DNA of 64,000 nucleotides from Brumimicrobium mesophilum. GTDB lineage: Bacteria; Bacteroidota; Bacteroidia; Flavobacteriales_D; Crocinitomicaceae. Position numbers and translations under genes: made by a program. The notes under the pieces were generated by a model that did no database searches, had not been told where the DNA came from, and worked only from the letters and a program-made list of their open reading frames with translations. Where the stretch lies: the NCBI RefSeq assembly GCF_003025005.1, contig NZ_PVSS01000003.1, positions 1-64,000 of the forward strand. Reading direction: 5' to 3'. Shown piece by piece: positions 1-8,184 of the stretch (position 1 is the first letter of the stretch; every line of letters starts with the position of its first letter).

Positions 1-17
1 GTTGTGAAATAAAAACG

Positions 18-157
18 GCTTACAACAACGTATATAAAAAATAGCGGTTCAGGTGTAAATCTGAACCGTTTTTGTTTTTAAATTAAGTATATTGCTTTAC
101 GAAAGTTAATTTTTATAAATTCGCTACTTTTCATATACAAAACCGTTACCTGTAAGC
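18..157. repeat. Palindromic attC-like repeat, copy 1
   Basis: The outer arms GCTTACA (18-24) and TGTAAGC (151-157) are exact complements. Inside them AACG / CGTT, a TATA-rich tract and TAGCG / CGCTA pair again, so the whole 140 bp folds as one long imperfect hairpin. The right end carries a GTT (145-147) lying 36 bp before the next start codon. Three related but diverged copies follow within 3.6 kb, each placed between gene units. The layout recalls integron attC sites, but the cores do not match the classical consensus and no integrase is in view. Confidence 0.55.
45..79 (+). terminator. Rho-independent terminator inside repeat copy 1
   Basis: CGGTTCAG (45-52) and CTGAACCG (61-68) form a perfect 8-bp stem with an 8-nt loop and are followed by a T-rich run. 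It would end a transcript entering from the left edge. Confidence 0.7.
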
Positions 158-180
158 TAAAAAAACATCCGAACTTCAAA

Positions 181-885
181 ATGGAAAATGAAATACCAAG
201 ACTTTCTCGACTTACCTCAATTCTGATAATTTTTCAGTCAAAAACAGTAGTAACAGTATCAGAAATAGCTAGCAAATTTAATATTAGCAAACGAACAGTT
301 TATCGAGATATTAAAGCTCTTGAAGAAGCTGGAATTCCAATTTTCAAAGAAGAAGGCAAAGGATATTCATTAATGGAAGGTTATAATTTGCCACCTGTAA
401 TGTTTTCAACAGATGAAGCAAATACATTAATTACAATTGAAAAAATTATTCAAACAAATACAGATAGCTCACTTATTGAAAACTACCAAAATATTGTAAC
501 TAAAATCAAAACTATCCTTAAATATTCTGACAAAGAAAAAATCGAACTTCTTTCTAATCGAATTGGAACAACTAAAAAGACAAACAATCAGGTTAAAAGC
601 AACTCTCTCTTACTTATACAAACGTCAATAACAGACCAGATTGTAATTGAAATAGCGTATAAATCATTATCAAAAGAACAGCATACTAAAAGACAAATAG
701 AACCTTTAGGCTTATACTTCTCAAATGAAAATTGGATAGTAATTGCCTGGTGTAATTTAAGAAATGAACTACGAGAATTTAGACTAGATAGAATACTTAA
801 CATAAAACCTCTTAATAAATATTTTGATAATCATAAATTTAACTTGTCAGATTATTTTATTCATGTTTCTGAAAAAATATCATAA
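181..885 (+). CDS. YafY-type WYL-domain transcriptional regulator
   Basis: DNA-binding regulator of 234 aa. Residues about 8-62 form an HTH_11 winged helix (ISKRTVYRDIKALEEAGIPI), and the C-terminal half carries the WYL-like ligand-sensing fold (LGLYFSNENWIVIAWC, then REFRLDRI). The length is at the short end of the family. It lies just upstream of two small genes on the same strand (955-2085), and a perfect inverted repeat at 890-907 sits at their promoter, which suggests it controls that pair. This is a common local arrangement for YafY-like repressors. The ligand is unknown. Confidence 0.88.
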   Translation: MENEIPRLSRLTSILIIFQSKTVVTVSEIASKFNISKRTVYRDIKALEEAGIPIFKEEGKGYSLMEGYNLPPVMFSTDEANTLITIEKIIQTNTDSSLIENYQNIVTKIKTILKYSDKEKIELLSNRIGTTKKTNNQVKSNSLLLIQTSITDQIVIEIAYKSLSKEQHTKRQIEPLGLYFSNENWIVIAWCNLRNELREFRLDRILNIKPLNKYFDNHKFNLSDYFIHVSEKIS

Positions 886-889
886 ATAC

Positions 890-925
890 GTGACATAGGG
901 CTGTCACACCTCTAAATTATTTTTG
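890..925 (+). promoter_or_regulatory. Operator and promoter upstream of the 955-2085 pair
   Basis: A perfect dyad GTGACA (890-895) / TGTCAC (902-907) with a 6-bp spacer is followed by a Bacteroidota -7 box TATTTTTG (918-925). The dyad covers the expected -33 region, which is where a repressor would act. It begins 5 bp after the stop of the WYL regulator, so that protein is the obvious candidate to bind it. Confidence 0.6.
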
Positions 926-954
926 TCCTATTATAAAATTTAAAACGGATAATT

Positions 955-1587
955 ATGATTAAAAAAAGAGAAAAAAATGCTGGAGTAATGGAATTTACTT
1001 CATTTAAGAAAAAGGAAAGTGTAACAGATGATGAATTAATACAGTCTGTAATTCAGTTTGAGACTTCATTTCTAGCCAATCAAGAGGGCGTTTTATTTCA
1101 TTGCTTGGTAAGAAATTTTAATAACGAATATGCAAATGTATTATTTACTGATAATATGGATTCGTTAAACAAACTTTTAGAAGCCGCAAATGAAAATGAT
1201 TCAGCAAAACATTTTTTTAGTCTAATAGACAACGAATCAGTTAATATGATTTTTCACAAAATAGAAAAAGAAATATTTATGCTTCCAGAGTATTTTTCTT
1301 GTGTGGAACACGGTACATTTTCGCTTAAAAACAAAGATAGGTTTGATGATTTAATAAAAGTATCAAACACTATTGAGAAAGAATACTTAAACAAAACAGA
1401 AAATACAAAAGCACATTTTATTGGTACTGTTTCTGAAAACTTATATTCCGAAGTTACTTTTGGTGAAACATTAGGAAAAACAAAAGAAACCTGTTTTGGA
1501 TATATAGAAAATGTTTTTTGTAAACCATTATTGGAAATGGCAGACGAAACAACAATGAAACTTGATTTTTGGTATTTAATCGCATAA
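955..1587 (+). CDS. Conserved hypothetical protein, possible dimeric alpha/beta barrel
   Basis: 210 aa, soluble, with no signal peptide. I do not recognise the family with certainty. The segment around residues 25-75 (strand, helix, then LFHCLVRNF and a following helix) resembles the ferredoxin-like fold of antibiotic biosynthesis monooxygenase (ABM) proteins that sense or modify small molecules. A later start at 988 would remove an 11-residue lysine-rich tail. Its stop codon is followed without a gap by the ATG of the next gene, so the two are translationally coupled and share the operator at 890-907. Confidence 0.6.
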   Translation: MIKKREKNAGVMEFTSFKKKESVTDDELIQSVIQFETSFLANQEGVLFHCLVRNFNNEYANVLFTDNMDSLNKLLEAANENDSAKHFFSLIDNESVNMIFHKIEKEIFMLPEYFSCVEHGTFSLKNKDRFDDLIKVSNTIEKEYLNKTENTKAHFIGTVSENLYSEVTFGETLGKTKETCFGYIENVFCKPLLEMADETTMKLDFWYLIA

Positions 1588-2085
1588 ATGAGCAACAAAA
1601 AATATCTCGTAAATAAGAAATGCTTGCTTGAGAAATTTTCGGGAAAAGGAGGTTGGACTTACATTCCTCTTCCTGAAATTTCATTAAGTAAAAAAACACC
1701 TTTTGGATGGGTAATTGTTAATGGATCTATAGATGGTTATGAACTGTCAAAACATAAATTACTTTCAATGGGTAATAATCAACTTTTTCTTCCAGTTAAG
1801 GCAGAAATTAGAAAAAAGATAAAAAAGCAAGTTGGAGATATTGTGAAGTTAAAACTATCAATAGATAAATCTACTTTAAAAATACCTAGAGAAATCATTT
1901 TATGTTTTGAGAATGAACCACAAAAAACGTATAAAAATTTTATGAACTTTACAGAAGGACAACAGAAAGCATTTTTAGATTGGATATATAGTGCAAAAAC
2001 TGAAAATAAAAAGGCTGAAAGGATTATAAAGATGATGGATAAAGCAATAAAAAATGAAAGTTTCTATGAAAAGAAAACGGAATAA
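1588..2085 (+). CDS. YdeI/OmpD-associated family protein (DUF1905 domain)
   Basis: 165 aa. The N-terminal half is the DUF1905 barrel (GGWTYIPLPE, then FGWVIVNGSIDGYE), and the C-terminal tail has the bacteriocin-protection/OmdA signature (FMNFTEGQQKAFLDWIYSAKTENKKAERI). Proteins of this kind are linked to stress or bacteriocin protection in other bacteria; the molecular role is not known. Its ATG follows the preceding TAA directly, so both genes form one operon downstream of the WYL regulator. Repeat copy 2 begins 2 bp after its stop codon. Confidence 0.8.
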   Translation: MSNKKYLVNKKCLLEKFSGKGGWTYIPLPEISLSKKTPFGWVIVNGSIDGYELSKHKLLSMGNNQLFLPVKAEIRKKIKKQVGDIVKLKLSIDKSTLKIPREIILCFENEPQKTYKNFMNFTEGQQKAFLDWIYSAKTENKKAERIIKMMDKAIKNESFYEKKTE

Positions 2086-2086
2086 A

Positions 2087-2225
2087 GCCTACAGGTAACA
2101 ATGTATAAAAATAATAGCGGTTTTAGTGCCAAACTCAAAGTGAGTATCTTTGTATAAAGTTTAGTGCTAAATTGAAAGGAAAGTGCCTTAAAATCCGCTA
2201 CTATTCTTATACTAGACCGTTAAAT
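2087..2225. repeat. Palindromic attC-like repeat, copy 2
   Basis: The left arm begins GCCTACAGGTAAC and continues through a TATAA tract to TAGCGG. The right arm runs CCGCTA, TATAC, ACCGTT. The arms are complementary in the TAGCGG/CCGCTA core and in the TATA and AAC/GTT blocks. The right end GTTAAAT (2219-2225) fits the GTTRRRY form of an integron R' core. It starts 2 bp after the stop codon at 2085. Confidence 0.55.
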
Positions 2226-2293
2226 CGAAAATAGTCCATCGCGTAAAGGACAACCCACCCTTATATTGAACGCTTTATTTTTTCAAGATTTTA

Positions 2294-2613
2294 CTCCAAA
2301 CCAAGAACGATAACCAGGTAATTTGCAAAATTAATTAGTTTTAAAATCTGTTGCGGGTAAACCGTGCAAACATCTCTTTTTAGAGTGTTTGTGACGTTGG
2401 CACGTCAAACAGATTTTAGATAAAAGTTAAGGTTTAAAAACGTAAAAGTCAAGTTATTGGCAAAAGACATTTAAAGCAAAAAGCCTTTATTCCTAAAATT
2501 ACATCGCCTTAACTTGATCGTTCTAAGGTTTGGAGCAAAAAATGGAAGAAAAAACTTCAGCTACCATTTTAGAACAGTGCCTAGCTGGCCACCTAAGCTC
2601 AGTTCTATAATGG
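2294..2613. other. Non-coding region with nested inverted repeats
   Basis: No convincing gene lies between 2086 and 2817. Instead several long complementary pairs nest. The outer stem P1 pairs 2294-2302 with 2527-2535 and 2306-2311 with 2517-2522. P2 is an 11-bp perfect stem (2342-2352 with 2408-2418) enclosing a hairpin CAAACA/TGTTTG plus CTCT/AGAG. P3 is a 9-bp perfect stem (2424-2432 with 2507-2515). A separate dyad 2564-2575 / 2602-2613 matches at 11 of 12. P1 enclosing P2 and P3 is a three-way-junction layout, which suggests a structured RNA or a palindromic element. Confidence 0.55.
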
Positions 2614-2654
2614 AACATTATGTTTTAGTTAGTCTTGTATATTTCCTGGCGATC

Positions 2655-2787
2655 TACTCAATAAATGAATTTACTTTCGATAATGCGTGAATGGAAAAAA
2701 TCACCATAAGGTTTTCAAATCGAAACTTTAGGTTAAAGTAAAAATTCTTAGATTTATAAAATGAAAAGCGGTTTATGAAATTCGCTT
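2655..2787. repeat. Intergenic repeat A, related to copies 1 and 2
   Basis: About 133 bp align along their whole length with 3496-3629. Shared blocks include TCGATAA, TTAGATTTATAAA, GCGG and AATTCGCTT. Both copies end about 30 bp before a start codon, and a GTT (2791-2793 here) sits 27 bp before the next gene. The right halves of repeats 1 and 2 show the same blocks, so all four appear to be one family. Confidence 0.65.
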
Positions 2788-2817
2788 GAGGTTAGCTCCA
2801 ACTAGAAAAAGGAATTA

Positions 2818-3417
2818 ATGGGATTATTTTCGTTCTATACAAAAAAAAACAACATTCAAGAAGGTCCTAACAGAAAGAAGTTGGAGAATAACGACACTGC
2901 TTATATTTGGCTTGACGACTACTGTCAAAATGAAATGGTTCTCGCCAAAAATATAGAGTTTATAAAATCGCAGACTTTAAAAATATTTGAAAACAGTTCT
3001 GGAGATAAAAACGGGTTTAACCACTGTGTCGAAAGACAACAAATGCCCTTTTCTACAATTGACCAAGAATTTAGAGTTGATGGACTAGAAAGATTTCTTA
3101 TAGAATGCAAGATTCCAAAGTTTCCAAAAATTAAAAAAGAATCAAAAAGGGTATTGACATATGAAAAGTCAGACAACAAAGTGTTTGGGTATCATAATTT
3201 CAAGCTATTTTTCGACATTGAAGGCGCATATATTAAGAACCTATGGTTTGAACTTGGTTTAATTGTTAGTGTTGAACAAATAAATTTGATTAATGAACTG
3301 TTCTACAATCTCGGTGAATCGTATGACTTGGTGATCATTGATTGGTTTAATGGAGAGTTGATAGATTTAAGAGATAAACGACAAATAAGTAATTACACGC
3401 ACAGAATGTTCAAATAA
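2818..3417 (+). CDS. Hypothetical protein, single-gene unit between repeats A and B
   Basis: 199 aa, soluble, no signal peptide, rich in charged and aromatic residues. I do not recognise a domain. It is the only gene between the two homologous repeats at 2655-2787 and 3496-3629, which is how a mobile cassette gene would sit. A short G+C-richer tail (about 3420-3470) follows the stop codon. Size and composition resemble small immunity-type or orphan accessory proteins, but no motif supports a specific role. Confidence 0.6.
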   Translation: MGLFSFYTKKNNIQEGPNRKKLENNDTAYIWLDDYCQNEMVLAKNIEFIKSQTLKIFENSSGDKNGFNHCVERQQMPFSTIDQEFRVDGLERFLIECKIPKFPKIKKESKRVLTYEKSDNKVFGYHNFKLFFDIEGAYIKNLWFELGLIVSVEQINLINELFYNLGESYDLVIIDWFNGELIDLRDKRQISNYTHRMFK

Positions 3418-3495
3418 AAAGGCGTGCCATGCCCTGCGGTTGTGAGATCGTTGCGCTAAGTTGGTCAAGACTCAACACCTTGATTACGGATTAGG

Positions 3496-3629
3496 TCTCT
3501 CCATAAATTAATTTCCTTCCGATAACGCGGAATTTCCAAAAATCTCCATATGGATTTTAAATCGAAGCTTTAAATGAAAGGAAAAATTGTTAGATTTATA
3601 AAGTGAAAGGCGGCTTTTTAAATTCGCTT
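3496..3629. repeat. Intergenic repeat B, copy of A
   Basis: Direct, diverged copy of 2655-2787. The right end is followed by GTTGTGAA (3633-3640), the same eight bases that open the window at position 1. The next gene starts 25 bp further on. Confidence 0.65.
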
Positions 3630-3657
3630 AAAGTTGTGAAGCATAAAAAAAACAACC

Positions 3658-4392
3658 TTGAAGAAAATTATTTTCATATTAATTACGATAATAAATAGTT
3701 CAATAGCAGTTGGTCAAATACGTCAATTAGAGCCTTCTATATTTAACTATCCAGATCTTGACCCTGATACACTCTCAAAATATCAAGCCTTAAGTGACGA
3801 ATACAATCAAATTTTACTTGACGAAATCCCATACCATTCACTAACTTCTCGACAGAAGACACTTTTTGAAAATGAGCTTTTACATAGCGAAGGACCTTAT
3901 TTCACTGGTGAGTTAGGTTGTAGTTGGTATTGTGCAGTCGGTCCTTTAAGTGTGACTTCAACTTCGCAACTTGACTCGACTCAAATTATTAATTATAAGC
4001 CTGAAAACGCCCATGATTTTGACTTAAGAACTGCTTGGGTTGAAGGTCGAGAAGACTTTGGAATTGGAGAAAAAATTGAATTTGAGTTTAAGCTATCTTC
4101 ACACCTTAAATTAACTCATATTGATATTTTCAATGGCTATTCAAAAAATGAAAAGGCTTGGAAAGAAAATTCTAGGGTAAAAGTCTTTTCGCTCTATATA
4201 AATGACAATTTATTCGGTTATTTAAATCTCGAAGACACATTCAAAGGACAGCGTTTTGACCTGGGAAGTCTTGGTGGAGATGAAAATGAAAAGCTCGTTT
4301 TAACATTAAGAATTATTGAAGTTTATAAAGGAGAAAAATACATGGATACTGTTATTTCTGAAATCAATTTTGACGGTACAGGAGACCATTAA
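3658..4392 (+). CDS. Secreted protein with discoidin-like (NADase-type glycan-binding) domain
   Basis: 244 aa. It starts at TTG, since no ATG precedes the clear signal peptide (MKKIIFILITIINSSIAVGQ). The mature part holds a region with CSWYC near residue 92, followed by a galactose-binding-like beta sandwich (AWVEGREDFGIGEKIEFEF, LTHIDIFNGYSKN, VFSLYINDN, LVLTLRIIEVYKG) of the kind called NADase-type glycan-binding in Bacteroidota. It is probably exported to the periplasm or surface and binds a glycan or ligand. No enzymatic domain is visible. It lies alone after repeat B. Confidence 0.7.
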   Translation: MKKIIFILITIINSSIAVGQIRQLEPSIFNYPDLDPDTLSKYQALSDEYNQILLDEIPYHSLTSRQKTLFENELLHSEGPYFTGELGCSWYCAVGPLSVTSTSQLDSTQIINYKPENAHDFDLRTAWVEGREDFGIGEKIEFEFKLSSHLKLTHIDIFNGYSKNEKAWKENSRVKVFSLYINDNLFGYLNLEDTFKGQRFDLGSLGGDENEKLVLTLRIIEVYKGEKYMDTVISEINFDGTGDH

Positions 4393-4459
4393 AGAAAGAA
4401 AAACGAACTACAACAATCAACCACCAATAAACTCAACCTTCACTTCTTTGAACTTGGTC

Positions 4460-4577
4460 TTGAATTCTATCATTAGTAGCAAGTTCGAAGCCATAAAAAA
4501 CTATGGGCTCCACTAAAAAAAACTTGTGATTGTATTTCTAGAAGTTAGACTATCTATTTTTAGAAATAAGCTGATTA
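4460..4577. repeat. Long direct repeat, copy 1 (R3a)
   Basis: The 348-bp gap 4393-4740 contains no gene. Its main content is this element, which aligns along about 120 bp with 7492-7614 (shared GTAGCAAGTTCGAAGCC, CTTGTGATTGTATTTCTA, TATTTTTAGAAATAAGCTG). The two copies bracket the four genes at 4741-7425. Confidence 0.75.
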
Positions 4578-4740
4578 ATTTTCCTTTTCCCAATGTCAAC
4601 CACGCTACCCTAGCTCAATACTATAATGTTGATCAAATGTTAGAGCAAGTGATTTGGAAATCAATTTTAATTTAGAATAAAACTATCTTAGTGGACGATA
4701 AGAAATAGAGGAACCTAGTTAGAAGATAAAACAAAACTTT

Positions 4741-5307
4741 ATGGAAGAAATTAAAAAATTCATGGATAACATCTATCCGATGAGCAATTCAGATTGGGAT
4801 TATTTTTCTGCGAAATTACATAAGGAAAAATTGAATAAGAAGTCGGTTATCATAAAAACAGGAGAGGTAGAGAACTATTTGTCTTTTATAACTGAGGGTG
4901 TAGTGAGACTTTTTATTCCTCATGAAGAAAGTGAATTGACCTTTGGATTTGTTTTTGAAAATGAGTTTGTAACTGCCTATGATTCTTTTATTACCCAAAC
5001 TCCTTCTATCTATCAAATAGAAACGCTAACAAAGACTAGTTTGTGGCGAATATCATACGAGGATTTGCATTCAGTTTATAGAGAAACTGCAAGCGGTAAT
5101 TTAATTGGCCGAAGGATGGCGGAGAAAATGTTTTTAATCAAGTCGAATAGAGAAATTTCCCTTTTGAATAAAACAGCAGAAGAACGATATATGAACTTGT
5201 TCTTGGAACGTCCAAACTTATTGAAACAAGTGCCATTAAAATACATCGCGTCCTATATTGGTGTTACTCCTCAAGCCCTAAGTCGGATACGCAAACGAAT
5301 TACTTAA
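4741..5307 (+). CDS. Crp/Fnr-family transcriptional regulator
   Basis: 188 aa. A cyclic-nucleotide-binding-like barrel (residues about 20-110: VIIKTGEVENYLSFITEGVVRLF and a following FVTAYDSFITQTPS) precedes a short C-terminal helix-turn-helix (YIASYIGVTPQALSRIRKRI). This is the compact Bacteroidota form, which usually lacks cAMP-contact residues and often controls an adjacent small membrane protein. A DoxX-like gene follows after 64 bp on the same strand and is the likely target or operon partner. A related regulator lies as a pseudogene at 8969-9532. Confidence 0.88.
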   Translation: MEEIKKFMDNIYPMSNSDWDYFSAKLHKEKLNKKSVIIKTGEVENYLSFITEGVVRLFIPHEESELTFGFVFENEFVTAYDSFITQTPSIYQIETLTKTSLWRISYEDLHSVYRETASGNLIGRRMAEKMFLIKSNREISLLNKTAEERYMNLFLERPNLLKQVPLKYIASYIGVTPQALSRIRKRIT

Positions 5308-5371
5308 CTTGGGTTCATTGTCTACTTTAAAATCATTTAGGAATTTTGTAATTAAATTAAAAGAAGAATAA

Positions 5372-5827
5372 ATGAAACCATTAGTAGTACTTTTATCAAG
5401 CTTTCTGATTGCGATAATTTTAATTAGAATTTTTAATAAGGAATTTAATTTTGCCTTATCTGCAAGAATAGCCATGTCAATTATGTTGTGTTTTACGGCA
5501 ATTGGACATTTCGCATTTACCAAGGGAATGTCAATGATGATACCACAATTCATACCCTTCAAAACAAATCTCATTTATTTCACAGGGATTTTTGAATTTG
5601 TTTTGGCAATTGGCTTACTGATTCCAAAATTTAAAGTAATTAGTGGTTGGACCTTTATTATCTTTCTGTTAATGATGCTGCCAGCAAATATCTATGCCTC
5701 AATTCATACTATTGATTATCAGAAAGGAACTTTTAATGGTAATGGTCTTTCCTATTTATGGTTTCGAATTCCATTTCAGTTTTTGTTAATTGCATGGACT
5801 TATTTTAGCGCGATTCGTATTGTTTAA
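5372..5827 (+). CDS. DoxX-like integral membrane protein
   Basis: 151 aa with four hydrophobic segments (about 5-22, 30-48, 68-86, 92-110) and a final one near 128-148. The order and the AIGHFAFTKGMSMMIPQFIP loop fit the DoxX/DoxX-like family of small inner-membrane proteins, some linked to oxidative-stress or thiol metabolism. It is transcribed with, or controlled by, the upstream Crp-family gene. The exact function is unknown. Confidence 0.75.
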   Translation: MKPLVVLLSSFLIAIILIRIFNKEFNFALSARIAMSIMLCFTAIGHFAFTKGMSMMIPQFIPFKTNLIYFTGIFEFVLAIGLLIPKFKVISGWTFIIFLLMMLPANIYASIHTIDYQKGTFNGNGLSYLWFRIPFQFLLIAWTYFSAIRIV

Positions 5828-6098
5828 AGAAGGTAGGATGGTGATTAGAAAATCAGGTATTTAATTTATGCTATGGATTTCATAAGGTTTTTAAGGGGCT
5901 AGATGCTGATTCTATGAAAAAGTGAATGGATATAGTTTGGGGTTGTTGGAAAAGGTTTTGACCGATTTAAAATGAATGTTTTCATTACATTTAGATTGAT
6001 TAATAACTGTAAAACTGGATAAATTTTCTATTTTTAGAGGAAGTTTAGTTTAATAGAATGTGTAGTATGTTGTGACGAATTAAACTCAAATTCTAAAA

Positions 6099-6881
6099 AT
6101 GACACAGGAAGAAATTTTAAAAAGAGTGGAGTGGAAAGATTTAAGGAGACTTTCTGTTAAAGAAATGCTTGTTGAGAATAATCTGACAATACCTTGGGCG
6201 TTATCTTCTTGGATTCTAGCTTATTTTGAATATTATTTACTGGCTTTGCCATTTTCCACATTCTTTTTCTTAACCGCTTTGAGACAAGTTCATAATGGTT
6301 TTCATAATTCTTTAGGAACCAATAAATTTTTGACATGGTCATCTCTTTATTTAAATAGTATATTAATGATGGTGTCAATTCATGCCGTTAAATTAAATCA
6401 TTTACGACATCATAAATATTGTTTATCAGACGAAGACCAGGAAGGGAAATCTGCTCATATGACTTGGTATGGAGCAATTCTTTATGGTCCAATACACATA
6501 TTTAAAATTCATCAAATTACCTGGAAAATTGGAAACAAAAAGTATAGAAAAAACATGGTCTTAGAATTAATATCTATCGTAATATTTGCATCTCTTGCCA
6601 TTTATTTCAACATACACTGGTTGATTTATCATATGATTATAATGGTTCTTGGTGAATTCTTAATGTCCTTTTTTGCAGTATGGACTGTTCATCATGATAC
6701 ACACGACAATCCAAATTTTGCTAGAACTCAAAGAAGTGGTTGGAAAAATAAAATTACTTTTAGTATGTTCTATCATTTAGAACATCATCTTTTCCCTGCT
6801 GTGCCTACTATTAAATTACCCGAATTAGCACAAAGAATCGATAAAGTAATACCTGAAATGGATAAAAAACAGACTTTTTAA
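6099..6881 (+). CDS. Membrane fatty acid desaturase
   Basis: 260 aa. The three histidine boxes of membrane di-iron desaturases are present: HNGFH (65-69), HLRHH (101-105) and HLEHH (226-230), with a further HHDTH near residue 200. Hydrophobic stretches at about 35-60, 80-95 and 150-195 give the usual four-helix topology. It would insert a double bond or hydroxyl into acyl chains or another lipid substrate. The next gene starts 4 bp downstream, so the two are co-transcribed. Confidence 0.85.
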   Translation: MTQEEILKRVEWKDLRRLSVKEMLVENNLTIPWALSSWILAYFEYYLLALPFSTFFFLTALRQVHNGFHNSLGTNKFLTWSSLYLNSILMMVSIHAVKLNHLRHHKYCLSDEDQEGKSAHMTWYGAILYGPIHIFKIHQITWKIGNKKYRKNMVLELISIVIFASLAIYFNIHWLIYHMIIMVLGEFLMSFFAVWTVHHDTHDNPNFARTQRSGWKNKITFSMFYHLEHHLFPAVPTIKLPELAQRIDKVIPEMDKKQTF

Positions 6882-6885
6882 TAAC

Positions 6886-7425
6886 ATGATATACAAAAAA
6901 GTTGAATTTTCAAATCCTATTATTAAAGACCGTTTAAGAATAATTGAAAATTCAAAATACAAATTGATATTTCGAACATTTCTTGAATCTGGTGGAGGTC
7001 AAAATCAACTTCATTATCATTCTAAGATAAATGAAACATTCAAAATTATTCAAGGTGAATTAAATATTATTATTAATAACGAGGAAAAAATATTAAGGAC
7101 TGGAGATGAATATTCTATTCTGCCATATACTAATCATATGTTTTATAATAAATCTGATAAACAAGTAGTCTTTGATGTAGAAATTAAAAGTCCTAATAAA
7201 ATGATGAATGCTCTACAGATTATGTATGGACTAAGTAGCGATGAAAAAACAAACAAAGAAGGACTTCCTAATAATATTTTCCATACAGCGATTGGATTAA
7301 ACCTAATGGACGCTTTTTCTCCTAAAATCCCATTTATTGTTCAGAAAACAGGAATTTCTTTTTTTTATAACCTAGGGAAAATCTTAGGAATAGAAAAACA
7401 ACTAATCAATAAATACTGTCACTAA
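6886..7425 (+). CDS. Cupin-domain protein
   Basis: 179 aa. The cupin barrel occupies residues about 35-105: motif 1 LHYHSKINETFKIIQGEL supplies two His and one Glu, and motif 2 DEYSILPYTNHMFYN supplies the third His. A C-terminal tail of about 70 residues is less conserved. It is coupled to the desaturase (4-bp gap), so it may act on, or sense, a related lipid or polar metabolite. The substrate cannot be deduced. Confidence 0.75.
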   Translation: MIYKKVEFSNPIIKDRLRIIENSKYKLIFRTFLESGGGQNQLHYHSKINETFKIIQGELNIIINNEEKILRTGDEYSILPYTNHMFYNKSDKQVVFDVEIKSPNKMMNALQIMYGLSSDEKTNKEGLPNNIFHTAIGLNLMDAFSPKIPFIVQKTGISFFYNLGKILGIEKQLINKYCH

Positions 7426-7491
7426 AAAAAACAACTTACTATAATTAACTATCATTACACTCAAGCCTGACTTGAGTATTTTGAGACTAGT

Positions 7492-7614
7492 ATTGAATTC
7501 TACCATTGGTAGCAAGTTCGAAGCCCTAAAAAAAAAATCTATGGGATTCAATAAGATAACTTGTGATTGTATTTCTAAAAATAAGACTTTCTATTTTTAG
7601 AAATAAGCTGATTG
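7492..7614. repeat. Long direct repeat, copy 2 (R3b)
   Basis: Copy of 4460-4577. This copy holds a perfect 13-bp inverted repeat, ATTTCTAAAAATA (7571-7583) / TATTTTTAGAAAT (7592-7604), degenerate in copy 1. It fills most of the 300-bp gap 7426-7725. No gene is seen there. Confidence 0.75.
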
Positions 7615-7725
7615 ATCAAATTAGAACATTTTTAAGCTTCCATTTAATTAGGAATTTAAGATAATTATTGTCTTTTTGAGGGATTATTACGAAGTATAAA
7701 AGTATCCACTCCTATATTTAAAATT

Positions 7726-8136
7726 ATGAAAATTACACTAGACAGAAAAAATGAATTTTTCCATTTTACAGCACAGAACGAGTCGGGATTAAGCCTTGAA
7801 ATTGATGGATCACCAGAAATAGGAGGAGAGAACAAAGGATTTAGACCAATGGAATTGATGCTTTCTGGCATGGCTTCGTGCTCCACGATTGATTTATTGC
7901 TGATTTTAAAGAAGCAAAAGCAAGTGGTAACCGATATCAAAATTGAAACTTCGGGAGAAAGATCAAGCGGTGTCGCCAAGGAATTTAAAAGTGTTCACCT
8001 TCATTATATTCTTACAGGAGAAATTTCTTCGGACAAATTAGAACGTGCGATTAAATTAGCAATTACGAAATATTGTTCTGCTCTTTTATCGTTGGATCCT
8101 AAAATTGAAGTGACGAGTAGTTATGAGATTAAATGA
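7726..8136 (+). CDS. OsmC/Ohr-family peroxiredoxin-like protein
   Basis: 136 aa, the usual length. It has the swapped-dimer OsmC fold with both conserved cysteines: one in the helix GMASCSTIDLLLIL and one in ITKYCSALLSLDP. Family members reduce organic hydroperoxides with a thiol donor in the cytosol. A 36-codon copy of its C-terminus, with the same reading frame, lies at 31244-31351, and the DNA downstream of both ends in tetR-like scraps, so this locus has been duplicated and trimmed. Confidence 0.88.
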   Translation: MKITLDRKNEFFHFTAQNESGLSLEIDGSPEIGGENKGFRPMELMLSGMASCSTIDLLLILKKQKQVVTDIKIETSGERSSGVAKEFKSVHLHYILTGEISSDKLERAIKLAITKYCSALLSLDPKIEVTSSYEIK

Positions 8137-8184
8137 TTTAAAACCATGTTTGCTTCACGTGAAAGAGGAGGCTGACTGAATTGT

